Assembly: GCA_036583965.1 (NCBI GenBank)
Contig: JAZBQD010000001.1
Span: 21,685,569 to 21,749,568, forward strand
Direction of reading: 5' to 3'
Length of the DNA stretch: 64,000 nt
From: Prunella strophiata
Lineage: Eukaryota; Chordata; Aves; Passeriformes; Prunellidae
The notes beneath the pieces are model-generated. The model did not search any database. It was not told the origin of the DNA and saw only the letters and a program-made list of their open reading frames with translations. Shown here piece by piece: positions 13,430 through 24,744 of the stretch. The stretch's first letter is position 1; each line of letters starts with the position of its first letter. The position numbers were made by a program, and so were the translations under genes.

Positions 13430-13866
13430 AAGGATCCTCCAGGATCTTTGAGCCCAACTTTGATCCCCACCTTGTCCCCAGCCCAGAGCACTGAGTGCCA
13501 CCTCCAGCCCTTCCTGGGACATCTGCAGGGATGGGCACTCCAAAGCTCCCTGAGCAGCCCCTGCCAAGGCCTGAGCACCCTTTCCATGCAGAAATTCCTG
13601 CTGCTGTCCAAGCTGAGCCTCCCCTGGCACAGCCTGAGGCCGTTTCCCCTTGTCCTGTCCCTGTTCCCTGGCAGCAGAGCCCGACCCCCCCTGGCTGTCC
13701 CCTCCTGTCAGGAGCTGTGCAGAGCCACAAGGTCCCCCCTGAGCCTCCTTTTCTCCAGGCTGAGCCCCTTCCCAGCTCCCTCAGTCCCCTCCTGGGGCTC
13801 CAGCCCCTTCCCCAGCTCTGTTCCCTTCCCTGGACACGCTCCAGCCCCTCCAGGGCTCTCTGGACA
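13430..13866 (-). mobile_element. CR1 LINE fragment, type B, long and well preserved
   Basis: Reverse complement of the type B end, about 430 bp. It runs ACCTTGTCCCCAGCCCAGAG, CCTGCCAAGGCCTGAGCACC, AGAAATTCCTGCTGCTGTCC and GTTCCCTGGCAGCAGAGCCC to CCCCTCCAGGGCTCTCTGG. It is almost base-for-base the same as the copies at 35.9 and 60.0 kb, implying recent insertion. Its extreme 3' end (13430-13480) differs from the 35.9-kb and 43.8-kb copies. The ORF2 remnant gives long open frames on both strands (240 codons plus, 230 minus), which are artefacts of the GC-rich repeat. Confidence 0.93.
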
Positions 13867-15198
13867 CAGATCCTGCTGGCCCTGGGCAGGAACTCAGCCC
13901 CTGCAGAAGTCCAGACATTCCAGAGGCTCTGGAAAACCCATATCCCTGTTAAAAGCCTTCTGAAGGAAGAGTCCATAATCACCATCAACAAGAAAGTTTT
14001 GGGGCACTTGAAGCTGATTGAGAACACACAGACCCCAGGCCCTGAGGGATACAGCCCTGAGCCTGATCTTGTTATGTGAAAATCACATCCTACAAAAACA
14101 ATTTTTGATCAAGCTGAAGCTCCTGTGCCTTGTTTTAAACAGCTACTTCTCATAAAAAAATAAAAATAAAAATTAAACCACAGTAAGAGGGTTTCTGTAA
14201 TTTCTATCACAGTTTATCTGTCCACATTATCTGTCTCATATAAGGATTTGGAAAATCAAATAATTCTTAGTGGTAGAGACAAGGAGAAATGAGAAGGCAG
14301 TTTGGAAAGTAACATGACAGGGGCAGCAAATAAAGAAAAGATTCCTGACCTCCCATGTCACCAAGACACAGAAATTCTGTGCTTCCAAACTATTTCTACA
14401 AATACAATATTGCAAATAAAAACTAAAATTGAACAAGCAACAAATTACTGGTGGAGTACGAGATGAAAGATATGACACTGAGGCAGATATTAAATACTGC
14501 CAGTTGTAGTGTCTCACTTAATTCTTTGAAAGTCAAACTAGTTAAATTATTGCCCCTCAAAGAGAATTTCAAAGCCTGATTTCCTCCAAACTGAAAATAT
14601 TTACATTTTAGGGCTTCCTAGTAAAGAAACAGATTCCATTTATATGAGCTGCCTTAGTACTAAAATCTAAGTGGCCCAACTAAGTGCAAATATATTTCTG
14701 CTGAAGAGAAAACCAGAAAGGAAAGGTCCTGGCCTTCCAAGTCTTCATGCTGCTTAGAACAAGACAAAATCTCTTCATGACTAAAGAATAAAGTAGAAAA
14801 TTCATGACTGAGGAGCTGCAGTGGCATTGCTCACACACATGGCTACAAACCAACATATGAGTGCACAGACACAGTGGCTGATGATTTTAGGAATTCAGTC
14901 CTAAAATTATCAGAGCTAGAGCTACAAGTCCCAAAGTGTGAACAATTTTCTGGAGGGGACACAAGGTGTTCCAGGGCACTTTTAGTGGGGTTTCTGCTTT
15001 TCCTGCATCAAAGTTTGCTTCCCAGGTGGGAGCAGCATCTTTAGGAGCCCAGCCCTTGCAGAGGAAAGAACCAGCTCAGTTCTCACAGCCTTCCCCCACA
15101 AAGGGATGGCTCAGGACAGTTAGGATCTTGAAGGAAGCAAAGAGCATTGATGGTTGATAGCCTGAAATCCAAACAATCCAACACATGGGCAGGAGAAA
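13867..15198. other. Single-copy DNA, no gene recognised
   Basis: The first ~60 bp may be CR1 edge or flank. The remainder is AT-rich and unremarkable. Confidence 0.5.
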
Positions 15199-15780
15199 CA
15201 CAGGATCCCAGGGTGTCTGAGGCTGCAGGAGCTGAGTGGGCAGCTGGTGTCCCCTCCCTGGCCCAGCAGGGCCATCCCAGAGCCCAGGGCACAGCATTGT
15301 GTGCACACAGCTCTGCCACAGCCCCAGGCAGGAGAGCCCCCAGGCTGTGTGGGCAATGTGCTCAGGGCTGGGCAGTGCCCAGGGCAGAAGTTGTGCCTCC
15401 TGTGCAGGGGGAATTGCTGGGCTCAGCCCTGCCCGTGGCTCTGGGGCCATGGCTGGGCCCCGGAGCAGAGCCTGGGCCCTGCTCTGCCCCTCCCTGCACA
15501 CAGGGACAGCCAGGCCTGAGGGCCCCTCTCAGCTGGGGCTCCTCTGCAGCCTGAGCAGCCCCAGCTCCCTCAGCCCTGCCTGGGCACCCAGCTGCTCCAG
15601 GCCCTGGCTCATCTTGGGAACAGAGAAAATAAACTGGGAGTCCAGTGCCTGGAAGAGGCTCATCCTGAGCCAGATCCCACAGTCTGGTGGTTCCAAGGTG
15701 TTGGGATCTGGGATTTCCTCCTTCTCCAGAAGCAGCTTCCTGCCTCATCCCTCCCAGCAGAGCCACAGGGAGATCCCAGG
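15199..15780. repeat. GC-rich unclassified interspersed repeat, ~580 bp
   Basis: An abrupt GC-rich island in AT-rich DNA. It contains long open frames on both strands, but their composition (Ala, Gly, Pro, Ser, Cys) lacks any recognisable domain. Its first 56 bp (15199-15254) reappear in opposite orientation at 49511-49566 with only two differences by eye, followed by looser similarity, so it is a dispersed repeat rather than a gene. An AATAAA lies near 15627. It could be an LTR, but I could not find matching target-site duplications. A CpG-poor composition argues against a promoter island. Confidence 0.6.
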
Positions 15781-16971
15781 ATAGTCAGTCCCTTCCACCA
15801 GGGCTAAAATCTGTGCATTAACTGAGATGAACTGTGTTTCAGTGCCCCAATTTCATTAATAACTCACCTCTCACCACAGGGAAATTCATCTTCTGTCGCC
15901 TCAAAGTGCTGCTGGTGGCACTCAAAGACACTTTGAAGAACTAAACCCTTCAGAGGAACTTAATGGCTCCACTACAACTCACCAACATCAAGAAGAGCTC
16001 TTTTCCCTGTAGGAACAACGGCACAGCTCCCAACTAAAGGCAGCAAGTGCCCATAAAACACACAAATGACTCCTGTTCCCAAGAACAGACACATTCCCTC
16101 AGGCAAGAACCTGGTGGCATTTCTCTCCTCTCCCTGCCTCTGCGCAGTGCAGGGCTCAGGGAATGATCAATGAGCTCCCGGTACTCAAATATGCATTTTC
16201 CCCCAGTTAATTTCCTGCCCAACAGTAATAGATCAAGATCTGAAACTATTTTCTTTCTAAAATAGCCTCTTAAGGTGATTTGTAAGGCCCCTCAGTGATT
16301 CAATTTTTGTAGCAGAAGATTGTTAGACTGAATAAAGACATTAACTAATAGAGGGGGCCTTGAAAAAGAGGTGAAGGGGTTTGGGGCTGAACAGTCCTGG
16401 TGGCAAAAGTGAACAGTTCTATTTTTCACAGAAAAAAACTTACTTAAAAAGTCACCCCCACTCAGGGTAGTGGCAAAGACCATGTAAATGATTTTTTTAT
16501 TGCATTCTGATAAAAAATACCCATCTGCTGAACATTTAGGAAAGGAAATCCATATTTGGATGAGCAAATCTTCTGATTAGCCTCAGTTTTGTGAAATTTT
16601 GTTTCAGGATGAAACGAAACCACTGAGCCAGCAGTGAGATCCATATCCCACAGTGCAGGTGTCCATGGCTCATCTGTTGTTCCACAGTCAAGCAGAAAGG
16701 AAGGAAAAGGAAGGAAATGAGTCTGAAACCAGAAGATTGGAAGAACTACAGTGATAAGTCCAAATAGAGTTGAAAAAACCAACATTAAATAATCAAGAGA
16801 GCATTCCTTCTTAGCCATACATGCCAAGAGAAATACGTCCAACATCCTGTTTGCATCTCCTCTGGGATAAACAAGTATTATTCCTCAAGTGAGTCAGAAG
16901 GGATGATTTCATGGAACAGCTCCAGGAGATTTCTGGAATGGAGACTCTTCTAGAAATCCTCATCCCCAGCA
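15781..16971. other. Single-copy DNA, no gene recognised
   Basis: The longest frame is 16462-16845 minus (127 codons), with no recognisable motif and probably chance. Confidence 0.5.
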
Positions 16972-17042
16972 TTATGGTTGGGCTTGCTGCTCTTGAAGGT
17001 CTTTTCCAACCAAGATGATCCTGTGGTTCCATTGGCTCCACA
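16972..17042 (+). mobile_element. Old CR1 LINE 3'-tail fragment
   Basis: TTATGGTTGGGCTTGCTGCT then GAAGGTCTTTTCCAACCAAG and ATGATCCTGTGGTTCC. This is the older avian CR1 tail, distinct from type A, and well diverged. Confidence 0.75.
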
Positions 17043-19574
17043 CCCAACACAGGTGGGACTCAAGTAATTTCTGGTGTGTGACAGGCCCCTGGGTCAGGGG
17101 AATGTGAGGGACAGGTGACATCAAGCCCAGCCCTCCTACTCCTGCCCCTGGAGAACCCCTCAAACACAACCCAAATTTACAAGGTAACCAAAGGACCAAA
17201 AATGGGCTCATCTCTGAGCGTATGAATTCAGGATTTTTGTCACTATTCTTCTTTTAAAGCTATAAATCTTCAGGAGAAATACAAGGACCTTCAAGTGTTC
17301 TTTTCATTCATGTATAAAGAAGGGCAAAACAACTTTAGGTTAAAAGCAGCCCCCTAAAAATCTTCAAAAACCCTTTAAAGATTCCATGGTATGAAACAGA
17401 TCCCCACAAGTCATAGCCCCATTACACTACTTCTGCAAACCCCAAGAACAGATCCATTGCAAATTCTGTGGGTGAATCTTCACATTTGCTTTTTAGAAGG
17501 GACCAGAATGATTTTTGCCTTCTATTCATCTTTTAAGAGTAAAGAATAAATTATTTGTGCCCCCCCACCCAAGCTCAAATTTATATTTTCATGAAAGGTA
17601 AGCACTCAATCTTAATGCTGGGCAATTAAATATGATAATTGGCAAACAATTGCTGATGGATTTGTTTAGTCTGGAGTAAAAGTGCAGAGAGTTTTGAATT
17701 CAGCAGCCTTCTTTGCTGGCCAAAAATTGCTGCTAAATTTTTTTCTTTGAGCCATAGACATTGGATTAGAGAGAAAAAAAAAAGGGGAGAAATTTGATCC
17801 TGTGTTTTCACCTTCCTCCTCCCTGATTCCTTTAGCCTCAGAGTTTGCCTCTGAATTCAATAAAGCAGCACTGGAAAAATAAAAGAGATTTCAGCTGACC
17901 TAATTTCACATATTGCACAGCTACAAGTGACATTTCTACTTTTACTTAAACCAAAAGATTATGAAAAAAATCCAACCTTTGCAGCATTTCTCCTGTTTGG
18001 AAGAGAGACAACAGCAGGAATCGTAAAACCAGATCTCTTTCTTTCAAAAAGCCAAACCAAAAATACTCACAATATTCCCCATCCACACTCATTTATTCTG
18101 GTGCACCATAGGATTGGACAAAAGGATTGCAGGGTGAAAGAATTGAAATTAAATGCTGAATGAGCTCATCAACAGTAAATTAGGACTGATGCCATGGCTC
18201 TGTAACAAAAGTCTTGGGGTTTTTAATAATTAGGGGGGTGGGTTTGACTACAAAGGGTTTACAGTAGATGGGAGGTACTTAAATTTCATCAGGAGCAGAT
18301 GGGAGCCTGGGGAAACTTCCTACTGAAGTCTAGGAAAAAAGCAGCCTGACCAAGGCACTCCTGGATGAAGTTACTTTGGGACGTCATTAATTGCTGTGGC
18401 TGGGGAGGATTTGGTGACACAGGAGGTCAAGTAAAACATGTGAAACAGAGAAATTAGGAACTAATGAAGTAAAATGGAGCAAGAGGGGCAAGAAACTGAG
18501 TAAAAATCCACAGCCCCTGCCAGGAAAATGGAGGACTGGCATGCTGGCTACAAAGAAATAGCTCATAATTTCTGTCAGAGCTATTTATTTATTTATTTAT
18601 TTATATTTGTCATTCTGCTGTTAAGAGAGCTATGCTGGTTGGAAATGGCAATTACCAGAAGAACACATCTTTTCTATGTTATATTTCCAGGTTACAAATT
18701 CTCTTCCTGCACATCAGAACTCCTCCAGGCCCAGTCCTTAAACAGAGTTTTCTATTTAGCTCTAAGAAACATATTTCCAAGTAATTATTCCTGTAAGCAT
18801 TGCCTCATTAGCTGGGTGCTATTTGCTGAATCACCAGTCCCTCACCTTGGCTTAAATCCATTTCCAGCTCATTTTTTCTCTATTACACAACTGTGAAATT
18901 TATCCAAAGTGCTTTTAGCTACATCTACCCTTTCCTGAACACAGTATGGGGGAGGAAATCAATTCAGTTTGTATCAGGGTGCTGCATGTTCCTTAAGAAA
19001 CAGCATTTCTGAACCGTACCCCTGAAAAAGCAGCAAGAATTTTGGCTACAGCCATCAAATTTATACTCATTATAACAAAGCTGCCCTGTTCAGGCCATGT
19101 AAGAGAACATTACCAAGGATAAAATCAAGCATGGGTTCCGTGATAAATAAATTGGCATGAGCCAGGCTGAAATAATCCACCCAAAAATTATGTTCAGTCC
19201 CCTCTGAAGTAATGGAGTTGGTGTATTTACTCAGTCACAGGACACTGCCATTAAAGAGCGGTGGCTCTTCCCTTCCTCTAAATCACCTGGAAGAAAAAGG
19301 ATTCTGAACAATCCTGGGATAAGGACACAGAGATGAGAATTTATCATATGAGTATAAAGGAAATGGAAATCTGAGGGATCCCTTTTTCCCTCCAGGAGAT
19401 CAAACTCTGTCCTGTCTGGGCCATCTGTGTTTTGCACACTTCACCATCACTCAAACCTCACTAGAAATGGCTCCTTAACCAAAAAATCCCCATTTTATTG
19501 CCCTCAAAGCTGCCTTTTTGGAGAGATGTGATGCTGCCAGCATGAGCACAAATAAAAATCCCACTTAAAAGTGC
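17043..19574. other. Single-copy AT-rich DNA with a small ATTT microsatellite
   Basis: No gene recognised. (ATTT)n occupies 18583-18606, about six units. A 7-base C run lies near 17561. Confidence 0.55.
18583..18606. repeat. (ATTT)n microsatellite
   Basis: About six uninterrupted ATTT units. Confidence 0.9.
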
Positions 19575-19597
19575 TTTTTTTTTTTTTTTTTTTTTTT
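19575..19597. repeat. T23 homopolymer
   Basis: Twenty-three consecutive T. The element on its left has no LINE 3' end, so it is not an evident LINE tail. Confidence 0.95.
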
Positions 19598-20881
19598 GTT
19601 TCTCAGCCTCTCCTGAGGGCTCTCTACAGCCCCATGATCCTTCTTTGCCTCCCACTGCTCTCCCATGTCCTCCTGTGCTGCTGGACATGCCAGAGGCCAT
19701 CCTGCTGCCTCTCCTCCACCCAAACCAGCATTTTCCTCCTCAAACCACCACCAAGGTCAACATTCACCAGCCTGATGGCCCCACTCCCCCACTGCAATAA
19801 ATGATTGAAATCCAGTTAATTGTAGCCAGCACAGAGCAAATATGTGAAATATGAGCAGCTCGTCCACTTCAGTGTCAGGAGTGACAGTGATTATGACAGG
19901 TGTAAAAATGGAGAAAATTAAATTAGCTTTCTTGTACATTATGGGCAGGGTTGGGCTGGGGGATGGAAGGTAATAAAAGGACATTTGGAGAGCAATTAGG
20001 AGAGCAAAAAACAGACACTTTCAACTTGATAGCAAAAAACAAAGTGTAATTCAAGCAGGATTGAAGACTTCCCATGAAAGCAAAATTAGTTTACTTCCTA
20101 ACTGACAAAATAGAGGTTTTTATACCACAATCTAGATGCCAAAGTCATAAATTTGTACAATTACAGCTCTACCCACATGGAGTGCCATGGATAATGAGCA
20201 ACTTCATTACAGACAATCTGAAACCACACTCAGTTTTCACTTATCCCACTCATTATTCCCAAGAGCATTCAGGAACAACTCTGACAGAATTTGCCCTTCA
20301 ATGCTGTTAAATTGTTCAAAAGAATAAACCCTAATCAGTTATCCAGGGCTGTAATTTTTAATTACCAGAGATCACTGGCAGGACACATTTCTGGTGTCTT
20401 TTAATTAAATTCAACCAAGATGCTCTCAAGGAGGAAGAACACAAGCTACTGGTGCCATGTTTCAGGGCTCCTGAAATATTGTTTCTCTAGAAAACCCTCA
20501 CTGTGGATTTTTTCCCCAAGTTTTTGGTCCTTAACCAATCTCCTGTTCCAACCACAACTGCTGACTTATGAGCAAGGTAAAGTTTACTGTTAAAGCTTGC
20601 GCAATGAATAAGACAAAACCAATTTTGATGCTCGAGTCCAGCACTGAATAACCACGACTGAAGATTTTATCTTGCCTGCTAAATCAACAGCTTCAGGAAA
20701 TGCAATCATCACTAAATGCTACAGCCACAAAACACACCCAGACCTTTCTTTCTTGGAACCTCTTTTCCAACCAAACTACTTCTCTAAATAATAATTCTTG
20801 GGGGGGGGGAAAAAACATTCCAGTGAAATTCCAGAGGCATCCCAGCCCTCCCAGAGCTCCACCCCTCAGCCAAACCCTTAC
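19598..20881. other. Single-copy DNA; start of the presumed intron downstream of the candidate exon
   Basis: If the minus-strand exon at 20882-21000 is real, this is intron 3' of it in transcription order. A G9-10 run sits near 20801-20810. No second exon seen. Confidence 0.4.
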
Positions 20882-20972
20882 CTTCATCATTCTGGGCCAG
20901 AGCCCATGCCAGGACAGCAGCAAGTGCTGTCCCCACTGTGAACCATTTCCAGAGACAAAGCTGCTGGACCAT
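20882..20972 (-). CDS. Candidate signal-peptide exon (translation start) of an unidentified secreted or membrane protein
   Basis: Seen: reading leftwards on the minus strand, the ATG has A at -3 and G at +4, with an in-frame TGA three codons upstream. Thirty complete codons follow. They begin MVQQLCLWKW (one lysine in the n-region), continue through a hydrophobic stretch of Phe, Val, Ala, Leu and Trp at residues 11-26, and reach a small-residue site (Ala-Leu-Ala before Gln27, a plausible signal-peptidase cut) and the acidic stretch Gln-Asn-Asp-Glu. The exon ends AAG/GTAAGG, a near-consensus donor, leaving one base of codon 31 (phase 1). Known: signal peptides are often encoded on a separate exon ending in a phase-1 intron. 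Inference: this is the start exon of an extracellular or type I membrane protein. I could not identify the gene. Type I activin/BMP receptors such as ACVR1 share the layout of non-coding 5' exons followed by a short phase-1 leader exon, but I see no convincing sequence match. Chance assembly of these signals remains possible. Confidence 0.6.
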
Positions 20973-21020
20973 CTTCTGTCAAACTTCACTCAAGGCAGAG
21001 CTGGAAAAGAGGGAGTTGAC
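20973..21020 (-). promoter_or_regulatory. Splice acceptor, polypyrimidine tract and 28-bp leader of the candidate exon
   Basis: On the minus strand the sequence reads CAACTCCCTCTTTTCCAG (complement of 21001-21018), a strong pyrimidine tract ending in CAG. The exon would start at 21000 and run 28 untranslated bases to the ATG at 20972, giving a 119-bp exon. An acceptor ahead of the start codon implies at least one upstream non-coding 5' exon to the right. I could not find that exon. Confidence 0.55.
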
Positions 21021-21480
21021 ACATTTATTACTCAACCTGCACAAAGCTGAGCCACTACAAACTCTTTCACAGGTAACTGCATAGGGGATATGCAGACTCT
21101 AAGAGCATGGTCTTGTTTCAGTCACAAAAATAAATAAAATAAGGAAGGAGAACCCCATTAACATTAATCAAGATGTGTGTACTCATTAACTCAATAACTG
21201 TGCATGCACAGCCCTGCAAGTCAAGAAAATGCAAGGTTCTGGCTTAAATCAGGTCTGATTTCCATAATTTCCCTGCAATAAAGTATTTATGGTATCCTTC
21301 CTGTTTTCAAACACTCTGGAGAAGAAGTAAGAGCAGAGAAATTGCACTGATAAAATGAGGGTTCACTACAAAAGGCCAGAGGGACCCAGAATTCAAAGGC
21401 ATTGCCTTGGAAAAATAGGAATGATCCCTGAGGATGGTGTTCTTTAAGGATACAGGCTGTTGGGTTGTGTCCAGGAAAAT
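21021..21480. other. Single-copy DNA upstream of the candidate exon
   Basis: Expected to be the intron preceding the candidate exon. Nothing else recognised. Confidence 0.4.
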
Positions 21481-21600
21481 GAAAAAAACCCACAATCAAC
21501 AAAGTAAAATTAAAAAACAAAGAAAAACAAACACAAAAAAAACCACAAAACAAACAAACAAACAAACAAACAAAAAAGCAAGCAAACAAAAAACCCCAAA
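21481..21600. repeat. A/C-rich low-complexity tract with a (CAAA)n core
   Basis: An extended AAAAACC pattern with about six CAAA units at roughly 21550-21576. The apparent frames across it are Lys/Thr/Gln-rich (or Phe/Cys/Val-rich antisense) and not genes. Confidence 0.9.
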
Positions 21601-22129
21601 GAAACTCCCCAAGAAAAATGAAACCCAAGAACAGAATCTCACAACCCTGTCCCTTCCCTCCCGCCTCCAGGCCCCTAAAAACAAATAAACACCCAAACAA
21701 ATAAAAAAATCCCCCACCAAAATCCCCAAGACAGGTCTGGCTGAACTCCAGAGCATACATGGAATGCAGAACATCAGATAGTTAAAAAAAGCTCTGGCTC
21801 ATGGTTCCAATAACAACAATTAGCACAATTCTGCAGCCCAGAACTCAATTATTTAAAAATATTCCTTCAAATTTAAAAAGTTTGGGATAAATACAATGAC
21901 AGGAGCATGGAATAAAGAGAGATTTTCAGCAATATAAGCCAAGTTATTGTATAAAAAAATAGCTGCATTTATTAAAAATCAAACAAACTTGCAAACAATT
22001 GTGTGCCAAGAGTTGGAGGAAAACCTGCAGGGTGTTTTCCACAAGAGAAGGAGAGCAAGTAGGGAAATGTAATAAACCAGACTGAGTGGCCCATATTTAC
22101 TCAAGTATTTAAAGTTCCTAGGTGGTTGA

Positions 22130-22133
<4 letters not shown>

Positions 22134-22175
<42 letters not shown>
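22134..22175. repeat. (TA)n microsatellite
   Basis: About 21 uninterrupted TA dinucleotides. Self-complementary and likely length-polymorphic. Confidence 0.95.
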
Positions 22176-22177
<2 letters not shown>

Positions 22178-22744
22178 TGAGTTTGCTTGCAGGACAGCTC
22201 ACATGGGTGTTATCTCCAGGATGTCAGAGGTTTTTCCCAAATTCAATGATTCTATCCTGAGATTTATGAGGCTCCCTCACAGCAAGCCCAGTTCCTTTTC
22301 CCTTTGTCAAAGGCATGGATTGCAGGTGACTTTATTGGATTTTAACCTACATTCTGGAGAAATAAAGGGCAGGAGCAAAACCATTTCAAATTCTACACTG
22401 AACACATTGCTCCACTTCTCATCCAGAGGTTAAGGATGGAGGGAGGCCTTTCCAAGCTCCACTTCCCCTCAAGGTTGAACTCTTCCTAACCTGTCCAGCA
22501 GCAGGAGGTTGTAAAAGGCAGCAATTCCACGAAGAGTTTCAATATTGGCCATGAAACAAGTGAATCCCCAGCACAGATCTCATGGGATTGTTCATTCCCA
22601 TTTCGAACCAATGTTTATCTTGACAGAGCAGCTCCAGGTCACAGAAGCCAGGAATTCAAGTCATGCAAAGAATCCTCCTTCCTCCTTCTCTTCCCTTGCC
22701 CTTCTACAGCTCTGTCTAAATTCCAGCAGGGAATTGTGGAGTTG
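22176..22744. other. Single-copy DNA, no gene recognised
   Basis: No repeat or coding signature seen. Confidence 0.5.
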
Positions 22745-23070
22745 CAGAACTCCTCAGGCTGGAAAAGACCATTCAGGTCATGAAGTCCAAGCAGCATCTC
22801 CACCGTGGTCACCACTAACCCACGTCCTCAAATGCCACATCCACATGTGCCTTGAACACTTCAAGGATGAGACTCCTCCACTGCCCCAGGGCAGCCCCTT
22901 CCAGTGCTTTACAACCTTTGCCATGAAGAACCTTAGCCCAATATCCCATCAAAACCTCCCCCTGCACAACTTGAGGCTGTTTCCTCTCATCCTCTCACTT
23001 ATTCTCTGGGAGAAGAGACCCAGCTCCCCTCTCCTCCCTATCAGCTTCTCTCAGGGAATTGTAGGGAACC
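22745..23070 (-). mobile_element. Old CR1 LINE fragment with ORF2 remnant
   Basis: Reverse complement of an older CR1 lineage: CTCAGGCTGGAAAAGACCAT at the 3' tail side, then CCACATCCACATGTGCCTTG, CTCCACTGCCCCAGGGCAGC and GAGGCTGTTTCCTCTCATCC. It is clearly diverged from type A and B and extends about 300 bp into the body. Confidence 0.85.
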
Positions 23071-24744
23071 TCTGAGAGGAGACAGCAACCCCAACAGCTT
23101 AAATGGGAATTTGTGGCAGAATGGGAAGTTAGAGGCAGCTCAAAGGAGAATTCCAGACTCTTCCCAAAGAAACTATTATTCCCATGTGAGAGGAGACCAG
23201 AATTGCTCAAAAGGGCTTTTTCCCTCCCTTCTCCTTCCAAAACACTCACTTGGTTACTGTGATCCAAACTTCCACTTCCACTTAGCCAATTCCAAAGTCA
23301 TTCTGGAATTTGCAACAGCACTTTCAAAAAAAAAAAACCCCAAAAGGACTTCTATCATGGTATAGTGCTGACTACTTGGAAATCAAGGCTATTGCCACAT
23401 TACCCAAATAGACTCCAGTTAATCATTATCATCAAACCTCCTGGGAGAATTTTGGGGATGGGAACTTCTCAGTATTTCACCACAGTTTGCTACCCTGTTA
23501 AAAAAAGTTCCTGAAGGAACTGGGCTCAGCTGCTTTTCCATTTGAAGCAGTGTAATTCCATTAGGTGCTATTTGCCTCCAGCCTTTTACACCTCAAATCC
23601 CAGAATGCAGTTCTGGAGACTCTTGGTGTCTTCAGGTCAGTCTAAGGAAAAAATCCCATCCTAATACAGATTTTAGGTGTTACCAGACCTAAAAAGAAGT
23701 GCCCAAACTCGCTTCTGATATTTGATTTTACAACCTTGAAAAACAAAATAAATCCAGCTCTCCAATCACGATGTTCTATTTTAGAAAGTTATTCAGAGCT
23801 CAGCTGACACCCTTGAGTGGAGTCTGCTCCTGAGAGATTTTAGGATGGAATCTTGACAGATTTATTTTTGATTTTGATGAAATGTCAAGTTAAACCACAA
23901 GGATAGCAACACCGCTGTTCCCAGAATAAGCAACTCTCTATGCAACTAGACTACAACAGAAGAAAAATCCTGGATTTTTCCTTCAAATTGTACAAGGAAA
24001 GAAAAAAATTTAAAAAACCCGAAACAATAGAACCCCCAACATAACAAATAAAACTCCCAAAAGCCAGGAGTATAAAGTACAGAAAATGATGCTTTTAAGT
24101 TCAAATGATTCTGCTAACTTGGAAATAGCTCAGAACAAATTACAATTTACGACAAAGTGCCAAAAGGTTGACAACCTCTAAGAAATGAGGTTGAACTCCA
24201 TACGGGGCAAGAAAAAATTATGAATTGAGGAGAGAGGGAAGATCTGTAAAGTAAGGACACACAAAATGTCTACAAGACAGTATTTTCCTGAAAAAATATT
24301 TTAATCTTAAATTTTAAGAGATTATAAAGGTAAATTGAAAAACAAAACCAATCTAAACATGAGTTATGACATCCAAGCACTTCAAATATATTTAGAGGAA
24401 CAATAATATGACAGTAACTTCCAATAATTATTTCCTTTTAGGTCTGGTGTTTTTACAGGATTTAAAGTAATTCAGAAACAACTTTCAGTGTGGACAATCC
24501 TGTTTTTTCTCACTGCAGTGCTTTAAAACTCCCAATCTGATGAATGGACAAAGGAATTTAGGCTGGAATGGCTTTTACTACTCATTTTAGTAAGATGCAA
24601 GAATTTTTAGGCTGCCTTTAATAAGCTGTAGTCACTACTAAGTGTATCTGGATTAATTAGCCAAGCCCAAGAATAACAATTATTTGAAGTAACAGATATT
24701 TAGTATTCTGAATTTACAAAAGTATGTAAATAAACAATGGCACA
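23071..24744. other. Single-copy AT-rich DNA, no gene recognised
   Basis: Short A-rich tracts near 23325 and 24000. No coding signature. Confidence 0.5.

Noticed and set aside
13241..13963. 240-codon plus-strand frame overlapping a 230-codon minus frame
   Set aside because: Both lie over a type B CR1. The GC-rich repeat has few stops in any frame, and the same peptide recurs at 36 kb and 60 kb.
15147..15784. Cluster of open frames on both strands in GC-rich DNA, possibly a CpG-island exon
   Set aside because: The block is CpG-poor and part of it recurs inverted at 49.5 kb. Ala/Gly/Pro/Ser-rich translations have no domain, so it is treated as a repeat.
21287..21760. 157-codon minus frame rich in Phe, Cys, Val, Leu that looks like a membrane protein
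   Set aside because: The hydrophobic part is the antisense reading of an A/C-rich simple tract.
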